DNA from: Acetobacterium wieringae
GTDB lineage: Bacteria > Bacillota > Clostridia > Eubacteriales > Eubacteriaceae
Direction: 5' to 3'
Length of the DNA stretch: 64,000 nucleotides
Assembly (NCBI RefSeq): GCF_026646375.1
Contig: NZ_JAIPPU010000018.1
Coordinates: 1-64,000, forward strand
A program made the translations under genes and the position numbers. This document shows positions 34,270 to 45,881 of the stretch, in pieces. The notes below the pieces were generated by a model. It was not told where the DNA came from. It worked only from the letters and a program-made list of their open reading frames with translations, and did not search any database. Positions within the stretch are counted from its first letter, which is position 1. Every line of letters starts with the position of its first letter.

Positions 34270-36330
34270 ATGAAAACGCCGTGTAATAAGTGTGGGAAAA
34301 CAATCGGTTTTTTTGATAGAAGTTATAAGATTGAAAATGAAAAGTTAAATATAAAGTATGAAGGCCTTTGTAGCGATTGTAATAATGTTTTGAAAAAGGG
34401 CATTGAAAAACTGGATGACATGTATCAATGGATGATGAACAACCTTAAAAAAAACAAGGATGTTCAAAAAAATGGATTGGTTTCGGTCGAGGCAGATCTG
34501 CTGATATTATTGGCAGTTGAAGCACTCTTTTCGGTGGCTCCGGACTATTATCAATTAGATTCGCCTCTTAATCAAACTTTTATTCGCGCCAAAGAAAGCC
34601 GGGGTGTTGACCGGCAGCGGGACATTGTCCGGATCGTCCACATTTTGTTGCTTTATGGCTTTGAAGCCAATTTAAAAGAGCAGGGTTTGGACACCACCCG
34701 AAATTTTATTGCCTACATGATTCAAAATGAGCAATTTTTGGAAGAAGTGGAAGTCAATTGCGGTGTTGAGGAAGAATTGATCAAGGCGAACGTCTTTTTA
34801 AGCCGTCGGGGTTTGATCATTGATACGCTTGACAACCCCAAGCTGATCTATATTTCGATCCCCAGTGATTTATTGGTGGATTATCAGGTGCAATCTTCGG
34901 AAATTATAAACGAAGTAATTTTTAAAAATGTGTTTTATCCTTGGGATCGCAAAAAAAAGGTGGTTCTGACTCTTGTTTCCGAAAGTGTATTGTTTTCCGT
35001 GGCCAACGCCATTGATCGTTTTAACCAGAAGACCAGTAAACTTCAGGATAAGCTTAAAAAAGACAGTCTGGAGTATTTTAATGACCGGGTTGTGGAAGAT
35101 TTGGAAAAAATAAAACCCGGCGAATTCATTGAGGCAATCCATTTGGATTGTTTGCTTTTGTGTATTGTCAAAAATCTAAAAAGTCAGAAAATGTTTTCGA
35201 TGGAAGCTCTGTTTGATCCGAAGGGGACTGCAATTGAGTTGCTTTGGGCTTACTATCGACAGAACCTGCGAAATATGGGTATCGACAATAACGAAAAGAT
35301 TGTCACCTATTTGTTGAAGAACTGTCTTTATGCCGAAGGCTTTAATATCAAACACGGCAATAAACCGAGTGACAAAGGCTGGGGATTTTTCACCACCAAG
35401 GGGTATATTATCTATTTTCGACGTAGTCGTCAGGTATTTTTCATCTATACCGAAACATTCCCCAATCCGCTCTATCATCCCTGCAACCGGGTGACTTATG
35501 AGGATAAACAGTATTTACAATTGATTATGAATAACGGCCGCAGTTTGGGAGAAGAACAGCGGGAACTGGATGAACTGATCTTTTATAGCGACGAACCGGA
35601 AACCATCACCCAGATGGAACGTTTTTTTGAACGACATAACCTTTATTATCAAATGGAAACATTTCTCAAGAAGCAGAAAGAAGTTCAGCGGAAACGGGAG
35701 AAATATCTGCAGGTCCAGCGGATTATCAACCACATTTTCAATGATTTCGGATTTTTGCCCTACTGTATCTATGACGAGTGGTATGTCATTCAAAATGAGC
35801 TAAAAAAAGATGATATCCTACTCAATAAACTTATTGATACGGATGCTGGTCTGAGAAAAAACTATACCCTGGGACAGATCACCTACGCTCCCAAAATCAT
35901 CGAAGCTTTCAATCGGGGGGCCGAAGCCGTTCAAAACTCACTAAATATCGTCGAGGATTCAGTAGCCCGGGCAATCCTCTGGGTGGCCTTCAAGGAGGCT
36001 GTTACCGAGACATTGTCTCAAGAGTGGGTACGAATTGCTGGCGAAATTCTGGATAAGGACGATAATGCTCTGTCAGCCTTTTTTAAATACGTAAATCTTA
36101 AAAATATCGAGCCGGATAAGGTTTATTTTATGGGATTGTTTATCTACCATCTGATGGATCGGGAAATCCTGCAGGCAGATAATTTTCTGGAGAACTATGA
36201 GGGTGCTGTACGGATTTTCCTGGAGTGTCGTCGGGTTATTGAAGAGCCCCAATTAGCTGGGGATATTCTGCCAATGGATGAACTGTTGGAAGAGGTATTT
36301 CCGGAGAAGAAGAACGAAAGCAATCTATAA
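34270..36330 (+). CDS. Large protein of unknown function with N-terminal zinc-ribbon-like motif, 686 aa
   Basis: I do not recognise this protein. The first 40 residues hold C5-x2-C8 and C34-x2-C37, a pattern that would bind one zinc. The rest is soluble, with mixed alpha/beta composition and no transmembrane segment. A Lys/Glu-rich helical stretch lies near 457-480. No Walker, nuclease or protease motif is evident. It starts the run of genes leading into a two-component pair and an alcohol dehydrogenase, with 11 bases to the next gene. Together this suggests a sensory or regulatory partner for that pair, but that is speculation. Confidence 0.8.
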   Translation: MKTPCNKCGKTIGFFDRSYKIENEKLNIKYEGLCSDCNNVLKKGIEKLDDMYQWMMNNLKKNKDVQKNGLVSVEADLLILLAVEALFSVAPDYYQLDSPLNQTFIRAKESRGVDRQRDIVRIVHILLLYGFEANLKEQGLDTTRNFIAYMIQNEQFLEEVEVNCGVEEELIKANVFLSRRGLIIDTLDNPKLIYISIPSDLLVDYQVQSSEIINEVIFKNVFYPWDRKKKVVLTLVSESVLFSVANAIDRFNQKTSKLQDKLKKDSLEYFNDRVVEDLEKIKPGEFIEAIHLDCLLLCIVKNLKSQKMFSMEALFDPKGTAIELLWAYYRQNLRNMGIDNNEKIVTYLLKNCLYAEGFNIKHGNKPSDKGWGFFTTKGYIIYFRRSRQVFFIYTETFPNPLYHPCNRVTYEDKQYLQLIMNNGRSLGEEQRELDELIFYSDEPETITQMERFFERHNLYYQMETFLKKQKEVQRKREKYLQVQRIINHIFNDFGFLPYCIYDEWYVIQNELKKDDILLNKLIDTDAGLRKNYTLGQITYAPKIIEAFNRGAEAVQNSLNIVEDSVARAILWVAFKEAVTETLSQEWVRIAGEILDKDDNALSAFFKYVNLKNIEPDKVYFMGLFIYHLMDREILQADNFLENYEGAVRIFLECRRVIEEPQLAGDILPMDELLEEVFPEKKNESNL

Positions 36331-36341
36331 GGAGAAAAACC

Positions 36342-37025
36342 ATGCGTGTTCTTTTAGTTGAGGATGAAAAACCTTTGGCGGCGGCGTTAGGAAAGATATT
36401 CGAGAAAAACAAAATCCTGGTTGATGTTGTCAATGATGGGATTGAAGGTAAGCTGCTCAGCGAGAATGATGTCTATGATGTGATTATCCTGGACATTATG
36501 TTACCGGGAATGACTGGGCTGGAGATTTTGCGTTCGATCCGGGAGGCGGGCAAAAATGTTCCGATTCTTTTATTGACCGCCAAAGACGATACCAAGGATA
36601 AGGTGAATGGACTGAATATGGGCGCCGACGATTACCTGGTCAAACCCTTTGTTACTGAAGAGTTGATTGCCCGGGTAAGGGCTTTGGGCCGACGACCTTG
36701 GGAGGTTTATCAGGACAATGTGATCCACTTTTCAAATATTTCGCTGAACATTAATTCCGGGGAACTGTATGTTGATGAAGTCTTAAACCGACTCACTGCC
36801 AAGGAAGCTCAATTATTGGAAATGTTTATCCGAAATCCTGGAATGACCATCTCCAAAGAGCAGATTTTGGATCGGATCTGGGGAATTGAGAGTATGGCAA
36901 TGGAAAATAGTGTGGAGATTTATGTCCACTATCTGCGAAAAAAGCTGGACACCTCCCAGGCTTACATCAAAACCATTCGGGGGTTAGGTTATGTTTTAAA
37001 GGAGAAGGAGAATGTTAAGTCTTAA
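36342..37025 (+). CDS. OmpR-family response regulator
   Basis: The receiver domain has E7-D8-E9 and phospho-acceptor D51 in ILDIMLPGMTG, then LLTAKDD and the lysine in YLVKPF. The C-terminal winged helix ends with TIRGLGYVLKEKE. The length is 227 aa. The stop overlaps the kinase start by 14 bases, so the two are made together. AGGAGAAAA precedes the start. Target genes are unknown; the unknown 686-residue gene upstream and the dehydrogenase downstream are candidates. Confidence 0.95.
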   Translation: MRVLLVEDEKPLAAALGKIFEKNKILVDVVNDGIEGKLLSENDVYDVIILDIMLPGMTGLEILRSIREAGKNVPILLLTAKDDTKDKVNGLNMGADDYLVKPFVTEELIARVRALGRRPWEVYQDNVIHFSNISLNINSGELYVDEVLNRLTAKEAQLLEMFIRNPGMTISKEQILDRIWGIESMAMENSVEIYVHYLRKKLDTSQAYIKTIRGLGYVLKEKENVKS

Positions 37026-38325
37026 CAAGCTTCGGATCAACCTTACCCTGATGAATACAGGAGTCCTGATTGGACTCCTATTATTTATTTCCATTTTTCT
37101 GTATGTCGTTTTAAGTATGGATGTGGAGACAAATGTCAATAACAATCTAAAAATATATTGTTCTCAACTCGCCAACGAAATTGAATATCTGGAACGTCAG
37201 GAAGCGGGAGAAGCAGTTACCGAGGAAGAAAAACAGGGGTATTTTGAATATACCCGAAGTCTCGTTCAAAATAATATCGCTTATGTAATTTTTGACCAAC
37301 AGTTTAGTGTTTTGGATCAGTCCTATTCGTTACCGCTTGAAGAAGCAAAACTGGTGGAGATATCGAAACATTATTTTGCCGGGAATAAAGAAAAATATCT
37401 GATCAGCAATTACAAACAGGGTGACAGAGACTATAAAATTTGCACCTATGCAGTAGTCAATAAAAATGGCGAATTAAAAATGATTCAGGCGATAAAAAAT
37501 ATGGCTTCGGAACGATCACTACTGGGGAATGCCCAGGAAATGGTGGGATTTACCATTCTGATTGGGGCGTCACTATCCTTTTTAGGTGGTTATTTTTTGT
37601 CCGGGCGATCCCTGATTCCGATAAAAAAGAGTGTTGAACGACAGCAGGAATTTTTAGCTGATGCTTCCCATGAGCTGCGGACGCCAATCGCGGTGATCCA
37701 GACAAATCTGGAAGTGGTCAAGGCCAGCACCGATGAAAGCGTGGAAAGCCAGCTGACCTGGATCAATAATGCCTATGACGAGATCCGATGGATGCAGCAT
37801 ATTGTTGAAGATCTGATGTTTCTAGCCCGGGCCGATTCCGGGGATATGGTGATACAGCAGGAAGCGGTCGATTTGACCTATACAATCAAGGTGGTCTGCG
37901 AAAAAATGGCACCCTTAGCTGGAAAAAAGGGTATTGCTTTGATCAATAAGCTGGATGAGACTCTTTTCATCACCGGAGACGAAAAACAGATTACTCAGCT
38001 TCTGGTAATTCTTTTAGATAATGCCATCAAATATAGCGGTGAAAATACTATTATTCGGATTATCGGAAAGCAAACTCTCCAAGGCGTAGCGGTGGAAGTC
38101 ATCGACCAGGGGATTGGGATTCCCAAAGATGAGATCAACAAGGTCACCCAACGGTTTTATCGGGTTGACAAAGCCCGTTCCCGAACGGAGGGGGGCACTG
38201 GTCTGGGTTTATCGATTGCCAATTGGATTGTTGACGAGCACCATGCTGGGATGATTATCGAAAGTGAAGAAAAAAAAGGAACCAAGATTACGTTGAATTT
38301 TGATAAGGGGGTAGAGAAAAAATGA
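37012..38325 (+). CDS. Sensor histidine kinase
   Basis: The 437-aa protein has a membrane segment near 12-36, an outer sensor domain of about 130 residues and a second segment near 178-198. Unlike the other two kinases in the window it has little or no HAMP sequence before HisKA. The phospho-acceptor is H220 in HELRTP. LLDNAIKYS, DQGIGIPKDEI and GGTGLGLSIA follow in the ATPase domain. AAGGAGAAGG lies before the ATG. It overlaps the regulator upstream and the dehydrogenase downstream. Confidence 0.93.
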   Translation: MLSLNKLRINLTLMNTGVLIGLLLFISIFLYVVLSMDVETNVNNNLKIYCSQLANEIEYLERQEAGEAVTEEEKQGYFEYTRSLVQNNIAYVIFDQQFSVLDQSYSLPLEEAKLVEISKHYFAGNKEKYLISNYKQGDRDYKICTYAVVNKNGELKMIQAIKNMASERSLLGNAQEMVGFTILIGASLSFLGGYFLSGRSLIPIKKSVERQQEFLADASHELRTPIAVIQTNLEVVKASTDESVESQLTWINNAYDEIRWMQHIVEDLMFLARADSGDMVIQQEAVDLTYTIKVVCEKMAPLAGKKGIALINKLDETLFITGDEKQITQLLVILLDNAIKYSGENTIIRIIGKQTLQGVAVEVIDQGIGIPKDEINKVTQRFYRVDKARSRTEGGTGLGLSIANWIVDEHHAGMIIESEEKKGTKITLNFDKGVEKK

Positions 38326-39461
38326 GCAGTTTAAAATTTTGCGGTGATGAGATTATCACCGGGCCAGGCACCCTGGATGCCATAAAAAAGATCGATGGAC
38401 AGCGGTTCTTTTTAGTAACCGGAAAGTCAGCCTTATTCAGAAATGGAACAATCAAACGGGCCGAAGGGCTACTAAAAGAAAGGGCCAAAGCTTATGATAT
38501 CCTCAGTGGGGTCGGAGCGAATCCCAGTGTCATTGATGTGGAAACGGGTTTGATTAAGATGAAAGATTTCGATCCGGATGTGGTCATTGCCATCGGCGGT
38601 GGTTCAGTGCTTGATGCGGCCAAGGTGATGACGCTGATGTGCGAATACCCGGGATTAACAATTGAGGCAATCAAAAATGGTCAGACACCGGAAAAACGGG
38701 AACGGATTAAACTGGTCGCGATCCCCACAACCTCGGGGACTGCCTCGGAAGTCACCCGGGCAGCGGTGATTACCTTCCCGGAAGAGAACATTAAAATCGG
38801 ACTTAAGACCAAGGCCTTTATTCCCGATCTGGCGATTCTGGATGGGGAGCTGGTGCTATCAATGCCGACCTCCGTGATGGTTGAATCGGGAATGGATGCC
38901 TTGACTCATGGCCTGGAAGCGATGATCAATAAAAACGCCGATGACTTTACCAAAACCATGGCCAGAGGGGCAGTAGAGGGGCTGCTTGGGCACCTGCGCC
39001 CGTCTTTTGAAAATGGGGATATCGAAAGCCGCCAGCATGTCCATAACTTTTCCTGTCTGGCCGGGTTTGCTTTTCAGAATGCCGGATTGGGAATGGATCA
39101 TGGGATTGCCCATGCTTTTGGGGGGCGTTTTGGAACCAGTCACGGGCTCCTCAATGCGATTGCCCTGCCCTTTGTTTTGGAATATAATCAGCGGGATCTT
39201 CAGGTAGCTGAGGATCTGGAGAAGTTATCCCAGTTAATCGGTAAAAACATCATTGACGAAATCAAAACGCTAAATCATAGCTTTGGTATCCCTGGTTCAT
39301 TTCAGGCCGCCGGGATCCCGGAAGAACAATTTAAAGCACACTACGAGGAGTTATTGAAAAATTCACTGCTGGGCTCCACTCAGCGGAATCCTGTGAAAAT
39401 GGATGCGGCTGAAATGGATAAGGTTTTAACCAGCATTTATTATGGAAAAAGGCAATTTTAG
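38322..39461 (+). CDS. Iron-containing alcohol dehydrogenase
   Basis: Type III dehydrogenases interconvert alcohols and aldehydes with NAD(P)H. The nucleotide-binding GGGS motif (AIGGGSVLDAAK) is near residue 91. The metal ligands D192, H196, H260 and H274 all fall in the conserved DALTHGLEA, MDHGIAHAFGG and FGTSHG blocks. The length of 379 aa is typical. The start overlaps the kinase stop by four bases (ATGA), an unusual coupling of a metabolic enzyme to a sensor kinase. Substrate (ethanol, butanol, 1,3-propanediol or other) cannot be told. Confidence 0.9.
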   Translation: MSSLKFCGDEIITGPGTLDAIKKIDGQRFFLVTGKSALFRNGTIKRAEGLLKERAKAYDILSGVGANPSVIDVETGLIKMKDFDPDVVIAIGGGSVLDAAKVMTLMCEYPGLTIEAIKNGQTPEKRERIKLVAIPTTSGTASEVTRAAVITFPEENIKIGLKTKAFIPDLAILDGELVLSMPTSVMVESGMDALTHGLEAMINKNADDFTKTMARGAVEGLLGHLRPSFENGDIESRQHVHNFSCLAGFAFQNAGLGMDHGIAHAFGGRFGTSHGLLNAIALPFVLEYNQRDLQVAEDLEKLSQLIGKNIIDEIKTLNHSFGIPGSFQAAGIPEEQFKAHYEELLKNSLLGSTQRNPVKMDAAEMDKVLTSIYYGKRQF

Positions 39462-39549
39462 TCATGAAAAAATGCGGTAGTTGGAAAATTTGTAAAGGCC
39501 CAATCAAGGCAGTAGAGCTTTCTCATCTACCAGTGAAATAAATTAGTTA

Positions 39550-39711
39550 ATTGCAAAATGAAAAGACATCAAACAATCATTGCTTTGGATGCAGTTTCCA
39601 CAAGTGATTTCGTAACGTGTAGGCGAACAGTTCATCGAACTGTCCGCCGTACAGTGTAGAAATTGTTTCGTGCGAAACTGGGCGCAAAGCTTACGGCAGT
39701 TTCGCAATTAT
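39550..39711. repeat. 162-bp palindromic repeat element, copy B (inverted)
   Basis: This is the reverse complement of 17308-17469, same length, about 88% identical by hand. The central hairpin GGCGAACAGTTC/GAACTGTCCGCC is conserved with a changed loop (ATC here, TCT/AGA in copy A), and one TIR end is degraded (ATTGCAAAA). It ends 30 bases before the pcrA start, so it may be transcribed as part of that leader. Confidence 0.85.
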
Positions 39712-39740
39712 CTAGATGAAATAAATATTTAGGAGAACAC

Positions 39741-41948
39741 ATGAGTTTATTAGACGGGTTAAACGCTCGACAACGAGAAGCAGCAGAAACCATCGATGGG
39801 CCGCTATTAATACTAGCTGGGGCCGGATCGGGAAAAACACGAACCATTATCCATCGCATTGCCCATATTATTGAAACCGGACAGGCATGGCCTTCGCAGA
39901 TTCTGGCTATCACTTTTACCAATAAAGCCGCTGGTGAAATGCGGGAACGAATTGCCAAAATGAATATAGAAGACAGTAAACGGATCTGGATGTCGACTTT
40001 CCATGCCATGTGCGCCCGGATCATGCGATCCCATGCCCAATGGCTGGGTTATGATGACAATTTTGTTATATATGATATGGACGATCAAAAACGACTGTAC
40101 AAGAGCTTGATTAAAGAATTGGGTCTCAATGACAAATATTTTACCAATCAGTTTTTAAGTGGTGAAATCTCCACTGCCAAGAATAACTTTGTTAGTCCTG
40201 ACGCCTATCTGAAAGAAAATTCTGGAGATTTCAGGAAAGAAAAGGTGGCCATTTATTATAAACGCTACCAGGAGAGTCTCAAAGCCAACAATGCCATGGA
40301 TTTTGATGATCTGATCTATAATACCCTGGTATTATTTAAAGGCTTTCCCGAAATTCTCGAGCAATATCAGAATCGTTTTAAATACATTATGGTCGACGAA
40401 TACCAGGATACCAATCACAGCCAATATGAGCTGGTCAATCTGCTGGCTGCCAAATATAAAAACATTTGCGTCTGCGGTGATGACGACCAGAGTATTTATG
40501 GCTGGCGGGGTGCAGATATCAATAATATCCTTGACTTTGAAAAAGACTATGCCAATGCCCGGGTCGTTAAACTGGAAGAGAATTATCGTTCCACACAAAC
40601 CATCCTGGATTGTGCCAACAGTGTCATCGCCAGAAACACTGGTCGCAAGGAAAAGGCTCTGTGGACGAATAATGACGGCGATGAAAAAATCATGATTGCC
40701 TCGTTTAACCAGGGCTATGACGAAGCCCGTTTTATTGTGGATGAGATTAATGACACGATCAATAAGGGACAGGGTATTTATGGCGATTTTGCCATTCTTT
40801 ATCGAACCAATGCTCAGTCCCGATTGTTTGAAGAAGCCCTGATGCGGGCCGGTCTACCTTATCAGCTAATCGGCGGAACCGGATTCTACTCGCGAACCGA
40901 AATCAAGGACATCATTGCTTATTTGAATGTCCTCAGTAATCCCAAAGACAATATGGGCTTTATGCGGATTGTCAACGTGCCTAAGCGGGGAGTCGGTTCA
41001 GCAACCATTGAAAAAATTGCCGAATATGCCAATTTTAAAAGCTTCAGCCTGATGCAGGCCTTTCATCACGTCGAAGAAATTCCGGAACTGAGCCCCAGTG
41101 TCAAAAACAAGGTTCGGGCCTTTAGTGAGCTGATGAAGGAACTGGCAGCGATCCAGGAGACGGCCAGCTTAAGTGAGCTGATTGCAGCGGTGATTGAAAA
41201 AACCGGTTATCTGGAAATGCTGGAAACCGGAAAAATGGACAAGGGCGAAAGTCGGCTGGAAAATCTTCAGGAACTGGTTTCCTCGGCCACCGACTTTGAA
41301 AAGAACAGTGATGATCAAAGCCTCAGTGCCTATCTGGAAACCGTGGCCTTATCGTCAGAAACCGATAAGTACGATGGCGATCAGGGTAAGGTGCTGCTGA
41401 TGACCCTGCATAATGCCAAGGGCCTGGAATTCCCGATTGTCTTTATCCCCGGTCTGGAAGAAGGAATCTTCCCCCATGGTCGTGCCATGGATTCCCCGGA
41501 GGACATCGAAGAGGAACGGCGCATCTGTTATGTGGGTATTACCCGGGCGATGAAACGGCTGTATATTTCCTGGGCTGCCGAAAGAACCCTTTACGGTCGC
41601 CGTCAATTGCAAACCCCGTCGCGATTTTTAAAAGAAATGCCGGATCAGGTATGCGTCGAAAATAAGCAGCGCTACGAGCGGAAGCCGGAAATCGACATTG
41701 AAAGCAAAAAGAATAAAACCTTTTCCGAACGGGTAACTCAGTCGAAAGTGGCGATCCGCAGAAATAATGCCAATACCGTTAACTTGAACAACAGTTCTTC
41801 GGAAAATAATTTTGGGCTGACGGATAAGGTCAAGCATAAAAAATTTGGCCTTGGTACCGTGGTGGAAGTCAAAAATAACATGATTTCGGTGGCCTTTCCG
41901 GGGGTCGGGATCAAAAAAATGGATCCGACCTTTGTGGAAAAAGCATAG
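39741..41948 (+). CDS. pcrA: ATP-dependent DNA helicase PcrA (UvrD/Rep family)
   Basis: This superfamily 1A helicase acts in DNA repair and replication-fork maintenance. Motif Q and Walker A are in LNARQREAAETIDGPLLILAGAGSGKT, then TFTNKAA, the DEYQDT box, GDDDQSIYGWRGAD, EENYRS-type motif IV, and the C-terminal VLLMTLHNAKGLEFP and CYVGITRAMKRL. The C-terminal tail ends in a Tudor-like KHKKFGLGTVVEVKNN, which binds RNA polymerase in homologues. The length of 735 aa is normal. AGGAG precedes the ATG, and ligA follows 24 bases later, a common pairing. Confidence 0.96.
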   Translation: MSLLDGLNARQREAAETIDGPLLILAGAGSGKTRTIIHRIAHIIETGQAWPSQILAITFTNKAAGEMRERIAKMNIEDSKRIWMSTFHAMCARIMRSHAQWLGYDDNFVIYDMDDQKRLYKSLIKELGLNDKYFTNQFLSGEISTAKNNFVSPDAYLKENSGDFRKEKVAIYYKRYQESLKANNAMDFDDLIYNTLVLFKGFPEILEQYQNRFKYIMVDEYQDTNHSQYELVNLLAAKYKNICVCGDDDQSIYGWRGADINNILDFEKDYANARVVKLEENYRSTQTILDCANSVIARNTGRKEKALWTNNDGDEKIMIASFNQGYDEARFIVDEINDTINKGQGIYGDFAILYRTNAQSRLFEEALMRAGLPYQLIGGTGFYSRTEIKDIIAYLNVLSNPKDNMGFMRIVNVPKRGVGSATIEKIAEYANFKSFSLMQAFHHVEEIPELSPSVKNKVRAFSELMKELAAIQETASLSELIAAVIEKTGYLEMLETGKMDKGESRLENLQELVSSATDFEKNSDDQSLSAYLETVALSSETDKYDGDQGKVLLMTLHNAKGLEFPIVFIPGLEEGIFPHGRAMDSPEDIEEERRICYVGITRAMKRLYISWAAERTLYGRRQLQTPSRFLKEMPDQVCVENKQRYERKPEIDIESKKNKTFSERVTQSKVAIRRNNANTVNLNNSSSENNFGLTDKVKHKKFGLGTVVEVKNNMISVAFPGVGIKKMDPTFVEKA

Positions 41949-41969
41949 TTAATAAGCAATTAAGGATAG

Positions 41970-43970
<2,001 letters not shown>

Positions 43971-44108
43971 TGAAGGGTGATTTTTAGAATCAGACTGACA
44001 GCTTTGGCTGTTAACATAGAAAATCAGTGCATTTATGCTAAATGAAGTGCGAAAAAAGTGACCAAAAGAATAAGATTGAAAGTCAGCAGCAAAGAAAGGA
44101 TACGAACT

Positions 44109-44396
44109 ATGAGTTTAACACGAGAAGATGTCACCTACGTGGCCAATCTTGCCCGTTTGGAATTTTCCGAGGATGAAGTGACCGCTCTGGCCGACCAACT
44201 GGGAGCCGTGCTGGATTATGCCGAAACCCTCAGCGGACTCGATACCTCCCATATTAAAGCCACCGAACATGTGTTGGCGGTTCAGAATGTGTTTCGGGAG
44301 GACGAAATCAAGTCCTGCCTGACTAATGAAGAAGCATTGGCTAATGCGCCAGAGAGCGAAGCCGGGTGCTTTAAGGTTCCCCGGGTTATGGAATAG
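44109..44396 (+). CDS. gatC: Asp-tRNA(Asn)/Glu-tRNA(Gln) amidotransferase subunit C
   Basis: This small subunit tethers GatA and GatB. The start is ATG 44109, with AAAGGA upstream; a longer reading from 44058 has no binding site. The 95-aa sequence shows the family pattern DVTYVANLARLEFSEDEV and a C-terminal FKVPRVME. GatA starts nine bases later. The complex makes Gln-tRNA and/or Asn-tRNA by amidation of mischarged tRNAs. Confidence 0.94.
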   Translation: MSLTREDVTYVANLARLEFSEDEVTALADQLGAVLDYAETLSGLDTSHIKATEHVLAVQNVFREDEIKSCLTNEEALANAPESEAGCFKVPRVME

Positions 44397-44405
44397 GAGG
44401 CAATA

Positions 44406-45878
44406 ATGGAATTATATCAAAAAACCATACATGAAATAAATGACCTTCTGGATAAAAAAGAAGTCACGGTTACGGAGGTCACCCAGGCGGTGGTTAACCG
44501 CATTAACGCCGTCGAAAAAAATACCGATGCCTATCTCAGTCTCCAGACCGAGGAAGCATTGGAGGCGGCTCAGGGGCTGGATACCGAGCTGTCCGGGCGA
44601 ACCCAAAGAACCCCGCTGGAAGGGATTCCTTACGGACTCAAAGATAACATGTGCACCAGAGGGATCTTGACCACCTGTGCGTCAAAGATGCTGTATAACT
44701 TTAATCCCCCTTATAATGCCGAGGTTTATGATCGGCTAAGCGAAGCGGGGGGGATTTTGTTGGGAAAAACCAATATGGACGAGTTTGCCATGGGTTCTTC
44801 CACCGAAAACTCTGCTTATAAAAAGACCCGTAACCCCTGGGATTTAAATAAGGTACCTGGTGGTTCCAGTGGTGGATCAGCTGTTGCCGTAGCTGCTGAT
44901 ACCGCCTTTTATACGCTGGGATCGGACACTGGCGGATCGATCCGTCAGCCCGCCTCGTTTTGCGGCGTGGTGGGGATGAAACCAACCTATGGTCTGGTCT
45001 CCCGTTATGGTCTGGTGGCCTTTGCCTCATCACTGGATCAGATTGGACCGTTCACCAAGGATGTCGAAGACTGCGCCCTGGTGCTGAACGCCATTGTTGG
45101 TCATGATGCCAAGGATTCCACCTCTCTCAATCTGGAAAAAATCGATTATACGAACAACCTCAAACAAGGAGTTAAGGGGTTAAAAATTGGCGTGGCCAAA
45201 GAATTTTTCGGCGAAGGTCTGCAACCGGAAGTCCGCAAAAGTCTGGAAGAGGCCATAGCCATCTATAAAACTCTGGGGGCCGAAATTGTCGATGTGTCTT
45301 TTCAGCATCTGGACTATGCCTTGTCCGCCTACTATATGATTTCGTCGGCTGAAGCTAGCTCCAACCTGGCCCGTTATGACGGTATCCGTTATGGTTTCCG
45401 GGCCGAAGAATACAGCGATCTGGTTGATCTTTATAAAAAAACAAGAAGCCAGGGTTTTGGCGACGAAGTAAAGCGACGGATCATGTTGGGTACCTATGCG
45501 CTTAGCTCGGGGTACTATGACGCTTATTATAAAAAAGCCATGCAGGTGCGAACCATCATCAAAGCCGATTTTGATCAGGTCTTTGGCGGCTGTGATGTAT
45601 TGCTGACGCCAACGGCACCGACCACGGCCTTTGGGATTGGCGAAAAAACCAGCAACCCGTTGGAGATGTATCTGACCGATATTTATACCGTACCGGTTAA
45701 TATTGCCGGGATTCCCGGGATTTCAATTCCTTGTGGTCTGGACAATAGCGGAATGCCGATTGGGATGCAGCTGTTAGGGCCGATTTTAAGCGAAGAGACG
45801 CTGTTAAAAGCCGCTTGGGCCTTTGAGCAGGAATCCGGTCTGACGAATTTAAAAGCATCATTGGGAACGGAGGTCTAA
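44406..45878 (+). CDS. gatA: Asp-tRNA(Asn)/Glu-tRNA(Gln) amidotransferase subunit A
   Basis: GatA releases ammonia from glutamine or asparagine and passes it to GatB. It is an amidase-signature enzyme with the triad K79 (GLKDN), S154 (PGGSSGGSA) and S178 (DTGGSIRQP), at the same numbering as the well-studied bacterial enzymes. The length of 490 aa is normal. GGAGG precedes the start and gatB begins three bases after its stop. The order C-A-B is the usual one in Bacillota. Confidence 0.97.
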   Translation: MELYQKTIHEINDLLDKKEVTVTEVTQAVVNRINAVEKNTDAYLSLQTEEALEAAQGLDTELSGRTQRTPLEGIPYGLKDNMCTRGILTTCASKMLYNFNPPYNAEVYDRLSEAGGILLGKTNMDEFAMGSSTENSAYKKTRNPWDLNKVPGGSSGGSAVAVAADTAFYTLGSDTGGSIRQPASFCGVVGMKPTYGLVSRYGLVAFASSLDQIGPFTKDVEDCALVLNAIVGHDAKDSTSLNLEKIDYTNNLKQGVKGLKIGVAKEFFGEGLQPEVRKSLEEAIAIYKTLGAEIVDVSFQHLDYALSAYYMISSAEASSNLARYDGIRYGFRAEEYSDLVDLYKKTRSQGFGDEVKRRIMLGTYALSSGYYDAYYKKAMQVRTIIKADFDQVFGGCDVLLTPTAPTTAFGIGEKTSNPLEMYLTDIYTVPVNIAGIPGISIPCGLDNSGMPIGMQLLGPILSEETLLKAAWAFEQESGLTNLKASLGTEV

Positions 45879-45881
45879 ATC

